From Nocardia vulneris (GTDB lineage: Bacteria > Actinomycetota > Actinomycetes > Mycobacteriales > Mycobacteriaceae), in the NCBI RefSeq assembly GCF_001613425.1, contig NZ_BDCI01000003.1, positions 124,001 to 188,000 on the forward strand: 64,000 bases of DNA, written 5' to 3'. Under the pieces are notes generated by a model. It ran no database searches. It saw only the letters and a program-made list of their open reading frames with translations, and was not told where the DNA came from. Each line of letters opens with the position of its first letter. Position 1 is the stretch's first letter. Positions 45,345 through 54,538 of this stretch are shown here, in pieces. Both the position numbers and the translations under genes were made by a program.

Positions 45345-46292
45345 CTACCCGTCGGCGTAGCGGTCGAGAAGTTCGGTGCCGATGCGGGCCAGTTCGGCGC
45401 GCACGTCCGGCGGGTCGAGGACCTCGATGGACGCGCCCCACCCGGCGAGCTGCTGGGCGAGCATCCACGACGTGGGGGCGGTGACCTGGACGCGAATGCG
45501 GCCATCGGGGACCGGGCCGTCGACAACGCAGTTCCTGCCCTGCTGATTGCGCAGGATGGGCAACAGACGGTCCGAGATGAGGACCGTGGCCGCCGTGCTC
45601 GCGCGACGCTGTTCCATCTCGTCCACGACCTCGTGCCAAGCCGCGGACAGGTCGAAATCGGCTGGGCGATACGCCGTTTCCGCGGTGACGACGGCCTCGG
45701 CGATCCGGTCGACGCGAAAGGTGCGCTGACCGCGGTCCGTCCCGGCGATGAGATACCAGACGGCGTCCTTGTCGACCAGGCCCCAGGGATCAACCAGGCG
45801 CTCGGTGCGTTCCCGGTCCCGGCCGGTGTAGTGCAGGCGAACCTTGTTGCGCTGCACCACCGCTCGCTGCAGCAGCGAGACCACCTGCGGGAGTGCGCGG
45901 TCCGTCTGTCCCCACCGGGACGGATCGATCACCACCGCGTCGGCCGCTGCTGCCGCGTCTGAACGGAAGGTCTGCGGCAGGGCCCGAACCAGTTTGCGCA
46001 GTGCCGATTTCGCCTCGGGCACCGATCCCGCCGAGGGCCCCGCCAGCAGGAACAGCGCTCGCGCCTCCCCTGCCGTCAAGCCGGTGAGATCGGTGCGCGC
46101 GCCGCCGACCAGTGACCATCCGCCGCCCCGGCCGGGTTGCGGATACACCGGGACTCCCGCCATCGACAGCGCCTCGAGGTCACGGCGCGCGGTGGCGACC
46201 GAGGTCTCCAACTCCGCGGCGACCTCGGCCGCGGTCACCCGCCCGCGCGTCTGCATCATCAGCAGGATCGCCACCAATCTGTCCGCTCGCAT
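45345..46292 (-). CDS. YafY/WYL family transcriptional regulator
   Basis: About 315 residues from ATG 46292. N-terminal HTH (MRADRLVAILLMMQTRGRVT, SVATARRDLEALSMAGVPVY), a WYL ligand-sensing domain (about 140-210: VRLHYTGRDRERTERLVDPW, LVDKDAVWYLIAGT) and a WCX C-terminal domain (VQVTAPTSWMLAQQLAGWGA). Its start is 98 bp from the divergent VOC-family gene, which it probably controls; this regulator/VOC pairing is common in actinobacteria. Confidence 0.9.
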   Translation of the reverse strand: MRADRLVAILLMMQTRGRVTAAEVAAELETSVATARRDLEALSMAGVPVYPQPGRGGGWSLVGGARTDLTGLTAGEARALFLLAGPSAGSVPEAKSALRKLVRALPQTFRSDAAAAADAVVIDPSRWGQTDRALPQVVSLLQRAVVQRNKVRLHYTGRDRERTERLVDPWGLVDKDAVWYLIAGTDRGQRTFRVDRIAEAVVTAETAYRPADFDLSAAWHEVVDEMEQRRASTAATVLISDRLLPILRNQQGRNCVVDGPVPDGRIRVQVTAPTSWMLAQQLAGWGASIEVLDPPDVRAELARIGTELLDRYADG

Positions 46293-46389
46293 GTGCACAA
46301 TTCTGCCGGAAAAAGTGCTCATTCCGTGCGCACTTTATCCCGGATCATTGATTTCACCAGCAAGAACGAACCGACGAAGGAGATCAGAG

Positions 46390-46800
46390 ATGCTGCGCGG
46401 AATGGCGACGAGCACCTTTTACGCCGACGACCTGGCGGCCGCGAAGGACTGGTACACGGAGTTCTTCGGCATCGAGCCGTACTTCCACGTCCCCAACGGG
46501 TATTACGAATTCCGGATCGGCGACTATCTGCACGAATTCGGCCTCGTCAATCGTGCCTACGCCCCGGCGGGCGCCCGGAACACTCCCGGCGGGGCGATCG
46601 TCAACTGGCATGTCGACGACCTCGCGGCCACCTTCGCCCGCCTGCTCGAACTCGGCGCGACGGAATACGAGCCGATCACCGAGCGCGGCACGGGAAGCGG
46701 CTTCGTCACCGCGGCCGTCGTCGACCCGTTCGGCAACGTCCTCGGCCTCATGTCCAACCCGCATTACCTCGAGGTCCTCGCGAAGACAGGCCCGGCGTAA
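46390..46800 (+). CDS. VOC (glyoxalase/bleomycin resistance) family protein
   Basis: 136 residues from ATG 46390 (AAGGAG seven bases upstream). Two VOC beta-alpha-beta modules: TSTFYADDLAAAKDWYTEFF and FRIGDYLHEFGLVN; then WHVDDLAATFARLLELGA and VVDPFGNVLGLMSNP. It may be a dioxygenase, isomerase or sequestering protein; its metal ligands and substrate cannot be fixed from sequence. Divergent from the WYL regulator. Confidence 0.88.
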   Translation: MLRGMATSTFYADDLAAAKDWYTEFFGIEPYFHVPNGYYEFRIGDYLHEFGLVNRAYAPAGARNTPGGAIVNWHVDDLAATFARLLELGATEYEPITERGTGSGFVTAAVVDPFGNVLGLMSNPHYLEVLAKTGPA

Positions 46801-46918
46801 GCAGCCGGTTCGGGGTAGCCGGGGTGGCGCGGCAGAGGCGGCAACATATGATCTGGGCCACATTCGCCGTGATCACCGTGCACGGCTTCCGGCTCGGTCA
46901 GGCTTGGAAGGACACCAC

Positions 46919-47479
46919 ATGGTCATCTCCGCCCGAGCGGTACCCGGCGCCGCCACCCCGGAACTGCTGATCCGGCAGGCCGGACGCGGCGACGAGCAGG
47001 CCTTCACCGAGTTCTGCGACCTCGTCGCGGCACCGGTCCTCGGCCTCGTCACACGAGTGATCCGCGATCACGCCGAGTCCGAGTTGGTCACGCGGGACGT
47101 GCTGCTGGAACTCTGGGAGCAGGCCCCGCTGTTCGACGAGCAGCACCAGCCGGTCCTGGCGTGGGCGATGACGATCGCGCATCGTCGCGCCGTGGACCGG
47201 GTGCGGACGGCGTGCGCCGACCGGGACGGACAGACCGAACTGCGCTGGTGTTTCGACGAAGTCGTACAGACCACGGTAGACCGGATCGAGGACGACATGG
47301 TCCGCCGGTCGCTGACAGAACTCACCGATTCGCAGCGCCGGTCGCTGATCCTCGCCTACTACGGCGGCTACTCCACTCGGGAAGTCTCCGAGATACTCGA
47401 CAAGCCGGTCGGCACGATCGAGACCAGGCTGCGCGACGGACTGCTCCGGCTGTGCGAGAGCATCGGCGATCAGTCGTGA
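46919..47479 (+). CDS. sigK: ECF sigma factor, SigK-like
   Basis: 186 residues from ATG 46919 with GGAAGGA upstream. Region 2 (DEQAFTEFCDLVAAPVLGLV, WAMTIAHRRAVDRVR) and region 4 (LTDSQRRSLILAYYGGYSTR, EVSEILDKPVGTIETRLRDG) are intact. Directs RNA polymerase to a small regulon. The stop overlaps the start of the anti-sigma gene (GTGA), so the two are co-translated. In mycobacteria SigK controls MPT70/MPT83 secreted antigens; the targets here are unknown. No SigK-type autoregulatory promoter was checked. Confidence 0.88.
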   Translation: MVISARAVPGAATPELLIRQAGRGDEQAFTEFCDLVAAPVLGLVTRVIRDHAESELVTRDVLLELWEQAPLFDEQHQPVLAWAMTIAHRRAVDRVRTACADRDGQTELRWCFDEVVQTTVDRIEDDMVRRSLTELTDSQRRSLILAYYGGYSTREVSEILDKPVGTIETRLRDGLLRLCESIGDQS

Positions 47480-48270
47480 CGGCCGAATTACACCACCGCA
47501 CCGGCGCATACGTGCTGGATGCGCTGGCCGGCGACGCACGGGCAGACTTCGAACGCCATCTCCTCGAGTGTCCGACCTGCCACGTCGAGGTCGACGCGTT
47601 ACGGCCGTTCGCGGTGCGGCTCGCGACCGCCGTCGCCCCCGTATCGGCGACGGCGGTGCAGGAACAGGTACTCGCCGAGATCGGCACGCGCCCACAGGTT
47701 TCCGGCTCCGCGAGCGCGCTCGACCGGACGCAGATCATCCCGACTGCCGGCGAACTGGAACGCACCGTGATCTTGCCGCCGTTGGAAGAGTTGTCGGACA
47801 ACGACTCTCCCGCCGACATCGATCGGCGCGGATGGCTGGTCCGGGTCTGGATCGGTGTCGCGATGGCAGCGGCCGTTGTCGCGGTGGGGTTGGTCCTCGT
47901 CGATCGGACCGCGGGGCCGGACGCGACGGTGGCGGAGCAGGTGCGCAATGCCCGCGACGCCGTCACCCACACCGGTGTGGTCTTCACCGGGGATGGTTCG
48001 GCGACGGCGGTGCTGTCCCGCAGTGTCGGCAAGGTGGTGGTGACCGCGACCGGGCTCCCCGCGCCCGGTTCCGATCACGGCTACCAACTCTGGCTGATCC
48101 ATGCCGACGGCACGCCACGCTCCGCGGGCATGATGCACACCGCGGACACGACCACCGAACTCACCGCCGATCTGCTCCGCACCACCACGGCACTCGGCAT
48201 CACCGCCGAACCGGATACCGGCTCGGCAACACCGACCAGCCCGCCCGTCGTTCGCATCGAAATACACTGA
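47476..48270 (+). CDS. rskA: Anti-sigma-K factor RskA-like membrane protein
   Basis: 264 residues from GTG 47476. An N-terminal zinc anti-sigma domain with His28-x3-Cys32-x2-Cys35 (ERHLLECPTCHVEV) holds the sigma factor. A single membrane helix (about 121-142) follows, then the extracytoplasmic RskA domain (about 155-264; GLPAPGSDHGYQLWLIHADG). Release requires regulated intramembrane proteolysis in the family. A long, non-coding repeat tract follows directly. Confidence 0.9.
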   Translation: MTAELHHRTGAYVLDALAGDARADFERHLLECPTCHVEVDALRPFAVRLATAVAPVSATAVQEQVLAEIGTRPQVSGSASALDRTQIIPTAGELERTVILPPLEELSDNDSPADIDRRGWLVRVWIGVAMAAAVVAVGLVLVDRTAGPDATVAEQVRNARDAVTHTGVVFTGDGSATAVLSRSVGKVVVTATGLPAPGSDHGYQLWLIHADGTPRSAGMMHTADTTTELTADLLRTTTALGITAEPDTGSATPTSPPVVRIEIH

Positions 48271-48304
48271 GCTGCAACGCTTTATGTCGAGGACCGGACC
48301 CCGC

Positions 48305-48735
48305 TCTTCAGGCCGGGTATCGAGCCACGCCCTTCACACCGGGCACCGAGCCACGCCCTCCACGCCGAGCACTGAGCACTGAGCACTGAGCACCGAGCAC
48401 CGAGCACCGAGCACCGCTCCACGCCGACCACTGAGCCCTGCCTTCCACGCCGACCACTGAGCCGCAACCGTCCACGCCGACCACCGAGCCGCGCCCTTCA
48501 CACCGAGCACTGGGCACCGCCCTCCACGCCGAGCACCGAGCCACGCCCTTCACACCGAGCACCGAGCACCGAGCCACGCCGAGCACCGAGCCGCAACCCT
48601 CCACACCGACCACCGAGCCACGCCCTTCACACCGAGCACCGAGCCGGAACCCTCCACACCGACCACCGAGCCACGCCTTCCACACCGACCACCGAGCCGC
48701 GCCCTTCACACCGAGCACCGCCCTTCACGCCGAGG
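48305..48735. repeat. Nested minisatellite: 26-27 bp and 7 bp units
   Basis: About 430 bp of degenerate tandem repeats. The main unit is about 26-27 bp (consensus near CACCGAGCCACGCCCTTCAC plus ACCGAG), with more than ten copies. A 7-bp unit (GAGCACC or GAGCACT) runs at about 48367-48415. Frames are open on the minus strand only because of the repeat composition. It lies between the rskA stop and the HAD gene terminator. Function unknown; likely a slippage-prone spacer. Confidence 0.9.
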
Positions 48736-48796
48736 GTCTTTCGCAACCTTGCATGGTCCATCCGCCGGGGTGTGCCCGGCGCCGGTCCCGAAAACC

Positions 48797-48828
48797 GCAC
48801 GCCCGCCGGAGAGGTAGGTCGGGCGTGC
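48797..48828 (-). terminator. Rho-independent terminator of HAD gene
   Basis: Perfect 9-bp stem GCACGCCCG / CGGGCGTGC with a 14-base loop, 22 bp after the HAD stop. On the minus strand it is followed by GGTTTT. Confidence 0.7.
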
Positions 48829-48850
48829 CGACCTCGCCGGCGCGGAGGAG

Positions 48851-49645
48851 TTATGGCCGGAACCAGCGTTCGAGGACGGGGGCGACGCCGTCTTCGTGGA
48901 CTGTGCCGGTCACCTCGGTCGCCAGGGTCTTGACCTCGTCCGGCGCGTTGTCCATAGCCACGGAATGTGCGGCCCAGCGCAGCATTTCGCGGTCGTTATA
49001 GCCGTCGCCGATCGCCAGGGTCGCGGTGTGCGGGACGCCGAGGGCGCAGCGGAGACGTTCCAGCGCCCAGCCTTTCGAGACGCCTTGGCGGGAAACGGTG
49101 AGCCAAGGGCCGAATTCGCCGTGCACCCAACTCGCACCGGGCACTTCCAGCTCGTGCAGCAGGGCTCGCATCTGCGCCAGCGTGCCCTGCGGCCACCAGC
49201 CGTTCAGGCGCGGCGTCGGCTCGCTGCTCAGAGCGCCGTGATCGACCAAAAGGTATTCGCCGATGGAGAATTCGCCGGGACTGGCACCGGTCGCCCAGTG
49301 GCCGACGCCCACCTTCTCCACCGCGAAGATCATCTCCGGGATCAGCGCGCGCAGCGCCAGCACGGCGGGCGCCGGATCGAACGCCTCGATGGCGACCGGC
49401 TGACCATTCGCGACGTCGACCTGCACCGCCCCGTTGGAGCACAGCGCGTGCCCCTCGATAAGGCCCAGCTCCGCGAGCACGGGCCGGGTGGTCAGCACAG
49501 TCCGGCCCGTGGTCACCACCACATGCGCGCCCGCCCCGATGGCCGCGCGCACCGCCGCCGCCACCCGCTCGCTCACCGGGCTACCGGTATCGAGCAACGT
49601 GCCGTCCACGTCCAGCGCGATAAGCCGCGGACCCCCTACTGTCAT
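48851..49645 (-). CDS. HAD superfamily phosphatase, Cof type
   Basis: 264 residues from ATG 49645. HAD motif I DVDGTLLDTGSPVSERV (residues 13-29), motif II VVVTTGRTVLTTRP, a C2 cap (about 85-190), motif III Lys in SRQGVSKGWALERL and motif IV IGDGYNDREMLRWA. Sugar-phosphate or nucleotide-related phosphatase; the substrate is unknown. A terminator follows. Confidence 0.9.
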   Translation of the reverse strand: MTVGGPRLIALDVDGTLLDTGSPVSERVAAAVRAAIGAGAHVVVTTGRTVLTTRPVLAELGLIEGHALCSNGAVQVDVANGQPVAIEAFDPAPAVLALRALIPEMIFAVEKVGVGHWATGASPGEFSIGEYLLVDHGALSSEPTPRLNGWWPQGTLAQMRALLHELEVPGASWVHGEFGPWLTVSRQGVSKGWALERLRCALGVPHTATLAIGDGYNDREMLRWAAHSVAMDNAPDEVKTLATEVTGTVHEDGVAPVLERWFRP

Positions 49646-49739
49646 CAACTCATTGTGCCAAGGGGGTACGACACCCGTCAGCCGTTCACAACGCCGCCAG
49701 CGCCCCCGCGCATTTCCCATCACCCCGCGCGCGTGTCAT

Positions 49740-50815
49740 TCGAACGACACGCGCGCGGGACGCGAAACCGCGCGCGGCAGGCTCCGCGATCCGACGTGGC
49801 CGACGCCCAGTCGGCACAACGGGCAGCGCCGAAGCGGCCGCGCACCCCTTCCGAGCAGACGCACCAGTTCTGCGTTCCCGCACCGCCTCTGGCATGGCAA
49901 AGCGGGTGCGCGAACGCAGAAGGGATGCGGGAAGTTGCTTTGGACGAAGCGACCGAGTCGGAGGTAGCCGCGATCGCATCCGCGAAGTCCGCAAACGCGG
50001 ACGCGGACGCGACGCGGCAGGAATTCCGCGAGCCGACACAGCCGACGCACAGTCGACACAACGGGCAGCGCCGAAGCGGCCGCGCACCCCTTCCGAGCAG
50101 ACGCACCAGTTCTGCCTTCCCGCACCGCCTATGGCATGGCAAAGCGGGTGCGCGAACGTAGAAGGGGTGCGGGAATTGCTCGGATCGCATCCGCGGAGTG
50201 CCCGAACTGGGGCGCGGCGAGACCGGACCCGTCGGCTTTCAGGCCGCCCAGAGACGCACTGAGTACCCGACCACCCCCGACGAGGTGATTCGCGCTCTGC
50301 ACTAACCCGGGCAACTCCGGGATCGCCCCCAGCGAGTGCCGATTTGCCTGGCAAGCCTGTGCGTGGCGGTCTCTTCGAAACCGCGCGCGGGACGCGAACG
50401 CGCACACGGCAGATACGCCGCGGGACGACACGGCCGACGCACAGTCGGCACAACGGGCAGCGGCGGAGCGGTCACGCACCCCTTCTGAGCTGACGCACCA
50501 GTTCCGTGTTCTCGCACCACCTCTGGCATGGCAAAGCGCGTGCGCGGACGCAGAAGGGGTGCAGGAAGGGTACAGAACGCGGCGACCGAGTCGCGGGTAG
50601 CCGCGCTCGCATCTGCGAAGTCCGCGGACTGGGGCGCGGCGAGATCGGACCACTGACCATCAGCTCGCCTAGAGACGCACTGAGTACCCGACTGCCGCCC
50701 GGGGGTGATCCGTGCTGTGCACTCGCCCGGGCAACTCCGGGATCGCCCCCATCGAGTGCCGATCTGTCTGGCAAGACCGTGCGCGGCGGTCTCTTCGAAA
50801 CGCACGCCGCCTGCC
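49740..50815. repeat. Three long degenerate tandem repeats, no gene
   Basis: A core of about 135 bp, rich in the string CAACGGGCAGCG and ending near GGCATGGCAAAGCG, occurs at 49799-49935, 50041-50175 and 50433-50570. A second module of about 145 bp (GAGACGCACTGAGTACCCGA through GGTCTCTTCGAAA) occurs at about 50250-50395 and 50668-50812. The two modules together repeat with a period near 400 bp. Frames are open on the minus strand, but products are Cys/Arg-rich and unlike real proteins. No terminal inverted repeats or transposase are seen. Confidence 0.85.
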
Positions 50816-51166
50816 TAGCCGGCGCCGCACCTGCCGACAGGACCTAGATCTTGCTGCCATCCGAAACAGAACCGCGCTCGAACACGACTTGCCGCTACCG
50901 CCAGCGCAGAAATCTCCGCACGCCCGCTCAACAGGGTGCCGCCCAAACGCAACGACGCCTCGGCGTCGCCCCGAGCAGCGACCGCCGCGACCGCCGCGAC
51001 TGCTGCGCGCAACGACGGCTAGCTCATTCGGCCACCTTAAGGCGAAACCACCAGTGCAGAAGCCACCTCACCACCCCTGCCCACAAGGCGACGCACAAAC
51101 GCAACGACACCTCTGACATCGCCCGAGTGGGGGGCGAACGCGTCGATGCCTGCGCCGCGACCAGGG
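50816..51166. other. Degenerate spacer with two diverged copies of the Hsp70-like gene's 3' flank
   Basis: 351 bp with no gene. It contains two related segments: around 50845 (CTAGATCTTGCTGCC) and at the end of the Hsp70-like gene (CTAGTTCTTGCTGCC, 51167). Each lies next to a copy of an AACGCAACGAC-containing stretch (about 50948 and 51097). This suggests duplication of the 3' end of the downstream minus-strand gene. Confidence 0.5.
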
Positions 51167-53221
51167 CTAGTTCTTGCTGCCGCCTGACGAGGAACCGCCT
51201 GATGAGGAACCGCCGGAGGAGGAGCTGTCGGAGGAGGAGCCACCTGACGTCGAGTTGCTCGACGTGGAACCGCTCGACGTGGAACCACCCGAGGTCGAAC
51301 CACTCGAGTTGGAGCCACCGGACGTGGAACCACCTGACGTCGAACCACCGGACGTGGAACCTCCGGAAGTCGAACCGCCGGAAGTAGATCCACCAGAAGT
51401 GGAACCGCCGGAATCGGATCCTCCCGAGGTGGAACCGCCGGAATCGGAACCTCCCGACGTGGAACCACCCGAGGTCGAACCACCGGACGTGGCACCCCCC
51501 GACGTGGAACCGCTGGTCGACTCTCCCGACGTGCTTCCGCCGGACGTGCTTCCGCCCGTCGTGGCACCACCGGTGTCGGTGGAACCTCCGGCGGCGGGTG
51601 TGGAGGTACCGCCGGAGGTTGTTCCACCGGCACTGGTGCCGGGGGTGGAAGGGGTTGTGCCGGTAGTGGTTCCGGAGGTGGGCAGGTCGGTGATCGGGCC
51701 GGTGGCCGGTACGCCGGGGATCGTGCCGGGGTCCGGCACCGCGGGGGTGGCCCCTGGTTGCGTTGCGGGCGGGATGGCACCGGGGGCGGGTGGTGTCGCA
51801 GGGGTGCCTGCGATCGGCGCGGCGGGTTGGCCGGGGGTTCCGGGTGTCGCGACGGGCGGCTGGCCGAAGGGCAGGGGGTTGATGAAGTAGGCCGGGTTCG
51901 CGTAGGGCGAGCCGTGGTATCGGTCTGTGGTGTCGTAGGTTCGGGGCTCGTTGTGATCACCGCGACGGGATTCGGCGAGGGTCGGGCCGAGGGGCGTCGA
52001 GTGCGCGACGGGCGTGATGAACTTGCTGTACGCGGAGGGGCGCGCGAGGCCGGTGGAGGCGGCGAGCGAACGCGGCGGCGTCCAGCCCGCCGGGGAGGCG
52101 ATCCAGGCTTCGTGATTGCCCGCGATCCGGTCGAAGCCGGTGTCGTACAGCGCGCTGTCGTTGGCAGGCATGTCGCCGCCAGGGAAGTGCTCGAGGATCG
52201 GTGACGCAGCGGGCCCCGCGGGGCTGCCGAACACCGTCACCGCCGACATCGCCACCGCGGAAACGACAGCGGCACTGGAGAATACCGCGACGCGCGGGGC
52301 GTTCTGCTTACCACCGGACGCGGCGAGCGCCATCGTCCGCGCGGCCCGCAGGGCGGCCCCGGCGGCCACGGTGTGTCCGGGATCGGCCGAAACCACCAGG
52401 GGGCGGCCGAGTTCGGCGAGGGTGCGGGCGACCTCGGCGGGGCGGGACGCACCGCCGATCACGAGGATGCGGCTGATATCGGACAGGGTGAGATCGGCCG
52501 AGCGCACGACATCACGCACGATCTCGAGCGTGTCGTACACATGTGCGGCGCGCAGACCGTCGATGTCCACCATGGACAGCATCGAGGTCGCGGTGGCGCC
52601 GGGCCCGGCCTCGTGGGCGTAGCGCGCGATCATCGCACCGAGTGGCCGCCCGCCGAAGTCGAAGGAACGCACCGGCTTTCCGACCATCGGGTGGTCGTCC
52701 CAGTCGGGTCCGACACGCACGATGGTGACATCCAAACTTGTTCCGCCCAGGTCGTAGACCAGCACGAAACCGGGCTCCAGCGGACCGTGCTCGGCCTCCA
52801 GCCATTCCGCCGCGGCGACCGGCTCGGGCACCAGCTCGACATCACCCGCCCCGGACAGATCCAGCGCCTGCCGCAGCAAGGACACGTCCTTGCCGGAATA
52901 CGTTGCGGGATAGGTGGCTACCGCGCCGGACTCGGCCGCGGTCGGCTCGGCCGCGCGCAGCCCGTTCACCACCGCGGCGACCAGGTTGGCGGGCGACCAG
53001 ATGCGCCCGCCGACGATCATCGGCTCGGGGTCTCGGCTCAGGTCGGCGAAATCCGTTACGGCCATGGTGAATTGCGGGATGCCGCCGACGCGCAGTCCGC
53101 CCGCGCTGTCGAAGGTCACCGCGGTGCGCCTGCTGCGCACGACGGGCCGGGTTCGCGCACCGGTAACCGAAGCCGTCATAGAGTTCACTGCGCCGATGCT
53201 GAAACCCAGACCTGTGGTCAT
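51167..53221 (-). CDS. Membrane-anchored Hsp70-like ATPase with Ser/Gly-Thr repeat tail
   Basis: 684 residues. Residues 1-300 form an actin/Hsp70-like ATPase: phosphate-1-like GFSIGAVNS (6-14), VPEPVAAAEWLEAEHG (131-146), phosphate-2 VYDLGGTSLDVTIV (155-168) and adenosine-site VIGGASRPAEV (254-264). There is no Hsp70 substrate-binding domain. A single membrane helix (about 311-332) separates it from a likely exported region (about 335-450), a Pro-rich stretch and a C-terminal array of about 25 GGSTS-type pentads, which at DNA level is a 15-bp repeat (51175-51560). A paralogue without the tail lies at 57615. Role unknown; perhaps envelope sensing. Confidence 0.8.
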   Translation of the reverse strand: MTTGLGFSIGAVNSMTASVTGARTRPVVRSRRTAVTFDSAGGLRVGGIPQFTMAVTDFADLSRDPEPMIVGGRIWSPANLVAAVVNGLRAAEPTAAESGAVATYPATYSGKDVSLLRQALDLSGAGDVELVPEPVAAAEWLEAEHGPLEPGFVLVYDLGGTSLDVTIVRVGPDWDDHPMVGKPVRSFDFGGRPLGAMIARYAHEAGPGATATSMLSMVDIDGLRAAHVYDTLEIVRDVVRSADLTLSDISRILVIGGASRPAEVARTLAELGRPLVVSADPGHTVAAGAALRAARTMALAASGGKQNAPRVAVFSSAAVVSAVAMSAVTVFGSPAGPAASPILEHFPGGDMPANDSALYDTGFDRIAGNHEAWIASPAGWTPPRSLAASTGLARPSAYSKFITPVAHSTPLGPTLAESRRGDHNEPRTYDTTDRYHGSPYANPAYFINPLPFGQPPVATPGTPGQPAAPIAGTPATPPAPGAIPPATQPGATPAVPDPGTIPGVPATGPITDLPTSGTTTGTTPSTPGTSAGGTTSGGTSTPAAGGSTDTGGATTGGSTSGGSTSGESTSGSTSGGATSGGSTSGGSTSGGSDSGGSTSGGSDSGGSTSGGSTSGGSTSGGSTSGGSTSGGSTSGGSNSSGSTSGGSTSSGSTSSNSTSGGSSSDSSSSGGSSSGGSSSGGSKN

Positions 53222-53714
53222 ATGCTATCCCGTCAACGTACCGAGACCACGTCCATCACACAGAGAACCATGTGGCCGCGGTCGTCTTCCAAACAGCCAG
53301 CACAGATTAGCTGCTCGGCTCGCTGGAAGGATGCGGAATTGATATGAACGGCGACGAAATGGCGTGAAACGTTTAGCTGCACAGCGCAATGATCCGGATC
53401 ACCTGCGAAGATGCAGAGCGGCAGCAATGTTCAGCCCTCTGGACAGTCGAAGGTTGAACAACACATCACCCGATCCCGTTATCACGTAGCGATCCGGACA
53501 ATGTGCACATGCACGAATATCGGACAGCCTCCCCCACCGAATCATAAGTTACTCCAACACACTGACCGGTCGGTAACTAAACCATTGCCAGCTCAGCTTA
53601 ATTCGATCATCTGTACCACTTCACCTGAATTAGCTCCGACTACACGCACAAACATATGACACGTCAACGCGACGACTGTTTCCCGCCAGCGCAGGCGCCT
53701 GCCGCGGACTTGAC
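53222..53714. promoter_or_regulatory. AT-richer divergent intergenic region
   Basis: 493 bp between the divergent Hsp70-like and SDR genes, noticeably less GC-rich than its surroundings (especially 53340-53600). No gene is supported. It must hold the Hsp70-like promoter. The right end merges with the inverted repeat at 53715. Confidence 0.45.
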
Positions 53715-53761
53715 TGGTTCTTGCGATCGCACCACAGGACGGTGAGATCGCAAGAACCAGA
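53715..53761 (+). promoter_or_regulatory. Perfect 15-bp inverted repeat abutting SDR ribosome binding site
   Basis: CTGGTTCTTGCGATC (53715-53729) and its exact complement GATCGCAAGAACCAG (53747-53761) are separated by 17 bp. The right arm ends in the AG that opens AGAAGGGAA just before ATG 53768. It could be a repressor operator or, in RNA, a hairpin that hides part of the ribosome binding site. Confidence 0.7.
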
Positions 53762-53767
53762 AGGGAA

Positions 53768-54538
53768 ATGGACAACATGACATCACGGTTCGCGGATCAG
53801 GTCGTGCTGATCACCGGCGCCAGCTCCGGCGTAGGCAAGGCCGTCGCGTTGCGGGTGGCGGCCGAGGGCGCGGCGGTCGTGCTCGGCGCCCGCGGCAAGG
53901 ACGCGGGTGAGCAAGTGGCCGCCGAGATCCGCGCCGCGGGCGGACGGGCGCTGTTCGTGCCGACCGACGTCACCGTGGAACAGGACGTGGCCCGGCTCAC
54001 CGAGGCCGCGGTCACCGAGTTCGGCACGTTGGACGCGGCGTTCAACAACGCGGGCGCGGTCAACGCGTTCGGGTCCGTGGCCGAGATCGACGAGGCGGGC
54101 TGGCGCGCCGACCTGGAACTCAATCTGACGAGCGTGTTCTACGGCCTGCGACACCAGGTGCCCGCGCTGGTCGCCGGCGGGGGTGGCGCGATCCTGAACA
54201 ACGCGTCGAACCTGGGCGTGGTCGGAATGGGTTCGGTCGCACCGTATGTCGCGGCCAAGCACGGCGTGGTCGGCCTGACCCGGGCGGTAGCGCTCGAAGC
54301 CGCCGAGCAGGGCGTCCGGGTGAACGCGCTGGTCTCCGGCGCGGTCGATACGCCGGCGTTCCGCAATTCGATGGGCGCGACGCCGGAAGGCGAGGCCGCC
54401 ATCGCCGCCCTGCATCCGCTCGGCCGGATCAGCACGCCGGCGGAGATCGCGGGGTTCTGCGCGTTCCTGCTCAGCGCGGAGGCCGGTTTCGTCACCGGCG
54501 CGGCCCTGGCGATCGATGGCGGTTTCACCGCGCGCTGA
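53768..54538 (+). CDS. SDR family NAD(P)-dependent oxidoreductase
   Basis: 256 residues; ATG 53768 lies very close to GAAGGG, and ATG 53777 is an alternative start. Classical short-chain dehydrogenase: cofactor motif TGASSGVGKAVALRVAAEGA (residues about 17-36), NNAGAVNAFG, catalytic Ser-Tyr-Lys (ASN in place of the usual SS before VVGMGSVAPYVAAKHG; Tyr and Lys present), and C-terminal GFVTGAALAIDGGFTAR. The substrate is unknown. Possibly controlled through the inverted repeat directly upstream. A terminator shared with the FprB-like gene follows. Confidence 0.9.
   Translation: MDNMTSRFADQVVLITGASSGVGKAVALRVAAEGAAVVLGARGKDAGEQVAAEIRAAGGRALFVPTDVTVEQDVARLTEAAVTEFGTLDAAFNNAGAVNAFGSVAEIDEAGWRADLELNLTSVFYGLRHQVPALVAGGGGAILNNASNLGVVGMGSVAPYVAAKHGVVGLTRAVALEAAEQGVRVNALVSGAVDTPAFRNSMGATPEGEAAIAALHPLGRISTPAEIAGFCAFLLSAEAGFVTGAALAIDGGFTAR

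Noticed and set aside
48308..48718. Minus-strand ORF of 136 codons across the minisatellite
   Set aside because: Composition (Gly/Val/Cys/Arg repeats) is a direct result of the DNA repeat; no ribosome binding site.
48305..50815. Possible CRISPR array in the repeat tracts
   Set aside because: Repeats are contiguous or very long and degenerate, without unique spacers of constant length, and no cas genes are near.
49686..50860. Several overlapping minus-strand ORFs in the long repeats
   Set aside because: They are open in more than one frame at once, Cys/Arg-rich, lack ribosome binding sites and break up between repeat copies.
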